Assembly (NCBI GenBank): GCA_036426205.1
Contig: CM071587.1
Coordinates: 310,001-374,000 of the forward strand
Length of the DNA stretch: 64,000 nt
Direction: 5' to 3'
DNA from: Ascaphus truei
Taxonomy: Eukaryota > Chordata > Amphibia > Anura > Ascaphidae
Under the pieces are notes generated by a model. That model searched no databases. It worked only from the letters and a program-made list of their open reading frames with translations, and was not told the DNA's origin. The number at the start of each line of letters is the position of its first letter. Position 1 is the first letter of the stretch. A program made the position numbers and the translations under genes. This document shows positions 57,831 through 64,000 of the stretch, piece by piece.

Positions 57831-59885
57831 TGCAGAGAATCCCTTGGAACATTGGCTTCCTCACTCTCTGCCCTCAGTATGGAAACGGAGAACCCAATCT
57901 CCCCCGTACGGCGCCAAATCACCGCTGGGCGCGGCCTGTTTGCTTTCATCTGCTCGGTATAGCGGACGATTGCAGGATGTCGGACCAGCACCAGCTCCAG
58001 AACAGAGAGCCCTGGAATCCGGTGACAGCGTGCGTTCTCCGTCACCCTCACTTCCCCACTTATTCAATTCACCGGCACCCAGCCCCTCACCACCCTCTCT
58101 ATGCCCGCGTATGGGCGGGGGTATGCCCAACCCACGTGTTCGTTTTTCTACAAACTTGGGTAAAATGCAGTGAAAACTGCACCATTTCACCACTTTCTAA
58201 AACACTTGGAAAAAGGCGTTGAAATTTCACCCCCCTTTTTTCCTAAAAAAACAAAAAAAAAAACGAAACCGCGTCCCGTTGGCAGACCCCTGGTCCGTCG
58301 CGGTGTTCTCTTTGTGCCCCATTTGTCACTGTGCCGGGCGCCAGCACGCGATGACACGGTTATAATTGCATGGAAATTACGTGTAAACAGTTAACCGCAC
58401 ACTCAGTGAATGCCAAGCTCGTCAAAGCCTCATGTTTTACAAGACACGCCGCACGTGCCTCTGGGTACAGCTCCGTCTGCGTTAGGTGTTCCTCGCACAC
58501 AAACTTCTGTATCATTAATCTAAGTAAACATGTAAATTCTGCAAATTAGTGAGGAGGATCTGGGCAGCCTCCCAAGGCTCCGCCGAAGGCCGCCGGCATA
58601 ACACTGCTTGACAAGGCTCAGGGGCGAGGAGATCGCTGGGACGAGAGCCAAGCACAAGTCTCAGTAACCGCCGGGGAATTTGCCTAGGGTGCACAGATAC
58701 AGGGAACACGCTGTGGCATTAAGCCTGATTCTCTGGCCATGTGGAAGGGACGGTCTCCTTGTCCACCGCGGAGGGTACCGTGATTGTGGCTGCGGTAATG
58801 TGCCGTAGGGCACTGAAAAAAATCGAGCCCACAAATGTTTGTAGTGCTGTTGCAGCACTTGCTACGCATTAGATTGTAAGCTCTTCGGGGCAGGGACTCC
58901 TTTTCCCAGTGTGACTTATGTTTAAAACAAAGAACAAAAAAAAGCCCAATGCCATTTTCAACATGACAAAAACACACAGCAAAATACTTATATATTCTCT
59001 CGAAAAAAAAGGGTCATTTAGTTTAACCCTTTGGCCAAAGCGTCGTAAGCCTGTGAGCCACATCACTGGTCCTAACACTACCAGATAAAATACTAATACA
59101 CCTATACTAGGATTGACTTATGTTTTAAAGCGCTTGCACCTATTATGTATTATTATTATCACGTCCCGTGTGTTACCGCCCTGAAGCGCGATGTTCCTGG
59201 ACGGAGCTATATAAATAAAGGTATACACACACATGAAATAAAATATAGTAATCCACCGGTGAGGAGATCAACCAGGCATACGCTATGAATATATACTATA
59301 ATAAATATGTAAAATATGCATACACGAGAGAGAACCCCCTTACACGAGAGCAGCCACCCATCTGAATCAACGTCAGCGTTGTGTGTATGAGCAAGCCCCA
59401 TTCAGGATAATGACCCCATGCTTGCACGAGCTGCTATGGGTGTAACACTTTCTGCCCAGTATATTCCTCTTGTTTGGGGCCTACAAAGGTGAAACTGCTT
59501 GTAAAAAAAAAAAGAAGAGAAACGAGATTACATGAACAGGCTTCCTCTGTCAGTGATGCTAAAAGGTTCCCAGGTGGGATAATGCCATTATTATGAGTTC
59601 ACAGCAAGCGGGTGAGTAAGTGCATCACGTACAGACGGGGCACACCTGTGAAATGTTAGTGCCAAGAGACCCAACCTCATAAAACCTCTGACTGAGGGGG
59701 GAGGGGAGGTGGGGATGTTATTCGGGACTGAATCGGTTAACGTGCAAACGTCTGAAGTTACCGGAGTCCCCGGAGTGTCGGGTGTTTACACACGGCTTAG
59801 GAACAAAGGCAGCCGCTTCCGGCGTGAACTCCCGAACCGTCTCACGCTGCCAAACTGCTGCTGCTAAGGGCGCAACACGCCCATA
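57831..59885. other. Far upstream flank of TGM-B, no gene recognised
   Basis: Mixed-composition sequence without a convincing exon. A SINE-tail fragment (TAGATTGTAAGCTCTTCGGG) lies at 58871-58925. Frames such as those at 57861-58193 lack any recognisable domain. Confidence 0.45.
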
Positions 59886-60063
59886 GCAAGGGCGGCCAAC
59901 TCCGCTCCTCAAGGGCCACCAACAGGTCAGGTTTTAAGGATGTACCTGCTTCAGCACAGGTGACTCAATCAGTCGTTGACTGAACAATCTGTGCTGAAGC
60001 AGGGATATCCTTAAAACCAGACCTGTTGGTGGCCCTTGAGGACAGGAGTTGCACAGCCCCTGC
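59886..60063. mobile_element. hAT-like foldback MITE
   Basis: GGCCAACTCCGCTCCTCAAG...GTACCTGCTTCAGCACAGG and the right arm TGTGCTGAAGCAGGGATATC...GGACAGGAGTTGCACAGCCC. Clean palindrome. Confidence 0.82.
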
Positions 60064-60126
60064 CATTAACCCTTGCATTACCCTGCAAAGAGTCCTCGTT
60101 ATACGGGGTAACAACCAAAGCCTAAA

Positions 60127-60463
60127 TCATACAGATAGCGTGTACATGCAAACCTCCCTTCTCATAGTCATACAGATAGCGTGTACATGCAAACGTCCAT
60201 TCTCATAGTCATACAGATAGCGTGTACATGCAAACCTCCATTCTCATAGTCATACAGATAGCGTGTACATGCAAACCTCCATTCTCATAGTCATACAGAT
60301 AACGTGAACATGCAAACCTCCATTCTCATAGTCATACAGATAACGTGAACATGCAAACCTCACTTCTCATAGTCATACAGATAGCGTGTACATGCAAACC
60401 TCACTTCTCAAAGTCATACAGATAGCATGTACATGCAAACCTCACTTCTCATAGTCATTCCCG
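60127..60463 (+). repeat. 41-bp minisatellite, forward block, clean
   Basis: Eight nearly identical copies of TCATACAGATAGCGTGTACA followed by TGCAAACCTCCATTCTCATAG. Only substitutions separate the copies. Confidence 0.93.
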
Positions 60464-60465
60464 TA

Positions 60466-63452
60466 TGACTATGAGAAGTGCGGTTGCATGTACATCGGCT
60501 ATCTGTTATGATATGAGAATGGAGGTTTGCATGTACCAGCACTGTATGACTTATGAGAATGGAGGTTGGCATGTTTCACTTTATCGGATTGACTAGAGAA
60601 TGGAGGTTTGCAGTACACGCTATCTGTATGATTGATGAGATGGAGGTTTTGCATTGTACACGCTTATCTGTATGACTATGAGAATGGGGTTGCATGTTCC
60701 GTATCTGTGACTATGAGAGGGAGGTTTGCATGTACACGTATCTGTATGACTATGAGAATGGAAGGTTGATGTTCACGTATTGAAGATGAGAAGGGGGTTT
60801 GCATGTTCAGTTATCTGTATGACTATGAGAAGTGAGGTTTGCATGTACACGCTATCTGTTATGACTATGAGAGGAGGTTTGCATGTACACGCTATCTGTA
60901 TGATTATGAGAATGGAGTTTGCATGTACATGTATCTGTATGATTATGAGAATGGAGGTTTGCATGGTACAGGTATCTGTATGACTAGGAGAAGTGAGGTT
61001 TGCAGTACATGTTATCTGTAGACTATGAGAAGTGAGGTTGCATACATGCTATCTGTATTGACTATGAGAAGGGGAGGTTTGCATGTACAGTGCTATCTGT
61101 ATGATTGAGAAGGAGGTTGCTGTACATGTTATCTGTATGACTATGGAAAGAGAGTGTTTGCATGTACATGTTATCTGATGACTATGAGAAGTGAGGTTGT
61201 GCGATTACATGAGCTATCTGTATAGACATGAGAAGGGAGGTTTGCATGTACATGCTACTGTAGGACTATGAAAAGGGGGTTGCAGTAACTTCTGTATGAC
61301 TATGAGAAGGGAGGTTTGCATGTACATGCTATCTGTATGATTATGAGAAGGAGGTTTGCATGTACATGCTATCTGTATGACATGAGAAGGAGGTTTGCAT
61401 GTAAATGTTATCTGTATGACTATGAGAAGTGAGGTTTGCATGTAAAGATCGTAATCTATGATAGAGGAGTTTGCATGTACATGCTATCGTCGATGATTAG
61501 AGAGGGAGGTTGCATGTACATGCTATCTGTTGACTATGAGAAGGAGGTTTGCATGTACATGTATCTGTATGACTATGAGAAGTGAGGTTTGCATTGTACA
61601 CGCATATCTGATGACTATGAGAATGAGGTTTGCATGTTCACGTTATCTGTATGACTATGAGAAGGGAGGTTTGCATGTACACGCTATCTGTATGAATTTG
61701 AGAAGTGAGGTTTGCATGTTCACGTTATCTGTATGACTATGAGAATGGTGGTTTGCATGTTCTCGTTATCTGAATGACTATGAGAAGTGAGTTTTGCATG
61801 TACACGCTATCGTAGACTATGAGAGTGAGGTTTGCATGTTCACGTTATCTGTATGACTATGAGAAGTGAGGTTTGCATGTACAGTTATCTGTATGAACTA
61901 TGAGGAGAGTGAGGTTTGCATGTCACGTATCTGTATGACTATGAGAAGTGAGGTTGGCATGTACACGCTATCTGTATGACTATGAGAATGGGGTTTGCAT
62001 GTTACGTCTGTATGACTATGAGAATGGAGGTTTGCATGTTCACGTTATCTGTATGACTATGAGAAGGAGGTTTGCATGTCACGTTATCTGAGACTATGAG
62101 AATGGAGGTTTGCATGTTACGTTATTGAATGACTATGAGTGTGAGGTTGCAGTACATGCTATCTGTATGATATGAGAATGAGGGTTGCATGTACACGCTA
62201 TTGTATGACTATGAGGAGAGGTTGCATGTTCACGTTATCTGTATGACTATGAGAAGTGGGTTGATGAATGCTTATCTGTATGATATGAGAAGTGAGGTTT
62301 GCATGTTTCCCCGTATCTGTAAGACTATGAGAATGGAGGTTGCATGTTCACGTTATCTGTATGGACTATGAGAATGGAGGTGGCATGTTCAAGTTATCTG
62401 AAGACTATGAGAATGGAGGTTTGCATTGGTCGGTTATCTGTATGACTATGAGAATGGAGGTTGATGTACACGCTATCTGTATGACTATGAGAAGGGAGGT
62501 TTGCATGTAACGTTATCTGAATGACTATGAGAAGTGAGGGGTTGCATGTACATTCCTATCTGTTGACTATGAGAAGTGGAGTTTGCATGTCACGTTATCT
62601 GGTATGACTATGAGAAGTGAGGTTTGCATGTTCACGTTATCTGTATGACTATGAGAAGTGAGGTTTGCATGTACACGCTATCTGGATGACTATGAGAATG
62701 GAGGTTTGATGTTCAAGTTATCGTATGACTATGAGAGATGGAGGTTGCATGTTCACGTTTATCTGAAGACTATGAGAATGGAGGTTTGCATGTTCACGTA
62801 TCTGTAGGACTATGAGAATGAGGTTGCATTGTACACGCTATCTGTATGACATGAGAAGGGAGGTTTGCATGTACAGCTATCTGAATGACTATGAGAAGTG
62901 AGGTTGCATGTAACTGCTTTCTGTATGACTATGAGAAGTGAGTTTGCATGTACACGGCTATCTGTCTATGACTATGAGAAATGGAGGTTTGCATGTTCAC
63001 GTTATCGTATGACTATGAGAATGAGGTTTGCATGTACACGCTATCTGGATGACTATGAGAATGGAGGTTTGCATGTACAGTTATCTGTATGACTATGAGA
63101 AATGGAGGTTTGCATGTACACGCTTATCTGTATGATTATGAGAATGGAGGTTTGCATGTACACGCTATCTGTATGACTATGAGAAGGAGGTTTGCATGTT
63201 CACGTTATCTGTAGACTATGAGAATGAGGTTTGCATGTACACGCTATCTGTATGATTATGAGAATGGAGGTTTGCATGTACACGCGCTTTGTATGACTAT
63301 GATAAATGGAGGTTTGCATGTTCACGTTCTCTGTATGACTATGAGAATGGAGGTTTTGCATGTAACCTATCTGTTATGACTATGAGAATGGATGGTTTGC
63401 ATGTGTCCCGTTATCTGAATAAGCCTATATAGAAGGGAGGTTTGCATGTTCA
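60466..63452 (-). repeat. 41-bp minisatellite, inverted block, indel-rich
   Basis: Roughly 75 copies of the complement of the 60127 unit (CTATGAGAATGGAGGTTTGC...ACGCTATCTGTATGA). Nearly every copy has one or more one-base losses or gains. The switch of orientation is at a perfect 16-base palindrome with a 6-base spacer (60443-60480). Confidence 0.93.
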
Positions 63453-63454
63453 CG

Positions 63455-64000
63455 TTATCTGTCGACCAATAGGCAACGGAGCTCACGCATGCGCCTGTCA
63501 GCACGTACTGAACAGCAATACCAGCTCCCGACCTGTACATGAAGCTGTGCGCCAAGCGGAGGAGACTATAGAGCCTGTTACACATGTGTTTTTATAAATC
63601 AGTTATGCACAATATGACGATTGCTAGTACAGTCATGCATCGATAGTGGAAAAAAAAAAAGGCTAGTGCTTTCACTTTACAGTATATTTCACTTTACATA
63701 AATGCTCGGTTGGTCCCAGGCGTACGTTTTGCGGGTATTCCTGTATATACCTCACTGTATTGTATATACCCTCACTGTACTGTATATACACTCACTGTTT
63801 ACTGTCGATCCTCACTGTACTGTATATACCTCACGGTACTGTATATACCCTCACTGTAAGGTCTCTACATACTGAACTCTTATATGCCCTCAATGTACAT
63901 CTATAGACCTCCAGGGTCCGTATATACCTCAATATTACTGTAGATACCCCCTCATTGTACGGTATATTCCCTCACTGTAACTACATTACTGTTACCCTCC
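63455..64000. repeat. Noisy, truncated copy of 57066-57600
   Basis: CCAATAGGCAACGGAGCTCA, GCGCCTGTCAGCACGTACTG and the following 18-bp array repeat 57071-57600 in the same order and orientation, including the marker ACTGAACTCT...TATGCCCTC. The left end of the Tigger-like MITE is missing. Differences are mostly one-base indels. Confidence 0.88.

Noticed and set aside
56301..58222. Open frames of 255, 286 and 239 codons (TVLYIPSLYCIYPHC repeats)
   Set aside because: All arise from the 18-bp tandem repeat, whose period keeps three frames open; the last codons run into unrelated flank without any domain.
60127..63452. Regular repeat of 41 bp considered as a CRISPR array
   Set aside because: No separate repeat and spacer parts; the whole unit is repeated, the context is a vertebrate genome, and no cas genes are present.

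Overview
The window is nuclear DNA from a vertebrate, most probably an anuran amphibian. This rests on two intron-rich transglutaminase genes with the conserved vertebrate exon layout, a decayed Neptune-type Penelope-like retroelement, tRNA-derived SINEs, CR1/L2-like LINE tails, a solo LTR, many hAT- and Tigger-like MITEs, and very large minisatellites. The species is an inference; no species-specific marker was read.

Genes: two complete transglutaminase (TGM) genes lie in tandem on the minus strand. TGM-B (about 55895 down to 27788) is upstream of TGM-A (about 23404 down to 7380), with about 4 kb between them. I rebuilt each from 13 coding exons with AG/GT borders and matching phases. TGM-A gives a clean 683-residue protein (Cys259, His317, Asp340). 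TGM-B gives about 690 residues (Cys275, His334, Asp357), but its exon 11 needs two single-base insertions to stay open. Corresponding introns have the same phase in both genes, so they are tandem duplicates. They should encode cytosolic, calcium-dependent protein-crosslinking enzymes. TGM-A has a TATA box at 23478-23483; TGM-B shows none at the expected place.

Layout: 1-7287 holds the downstream flank of TGM-A (Penelope remnant, solo LTR, unclassified repeats). 7288-23483 is TGM-A. 23484-27477 is intergenic (LINE tail, MITEs). 27478-55895 is TGM-B, whose introns 10 and 11 are inflated by a CATCAT/AGATCT array (34.9-44.0 kb, with 44 Ns) and a 30-bp minisatellite (28.9-32.5 kb). 56248-64000 is the upstream flank of TGM-B, mostly an 18-bp and a 41-bp minisatellite.

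No operon-like or defence-like novel system was found. The points most worth a second look are: a minisatellite that places roughly a hundred UACUAAC/CACUAAC branch-point-like motifs before TGM-B exon 12; a 7 x 50 bp array of NRF1-like sites in TGM-B intron 10; E-box repeats touching a TGM-A 5' splice site; and several signs of local misassembly or uncorrected long-read sequence (34.9-35.6 kb, 60.46-64.0 kb, TGM-B exon 11).
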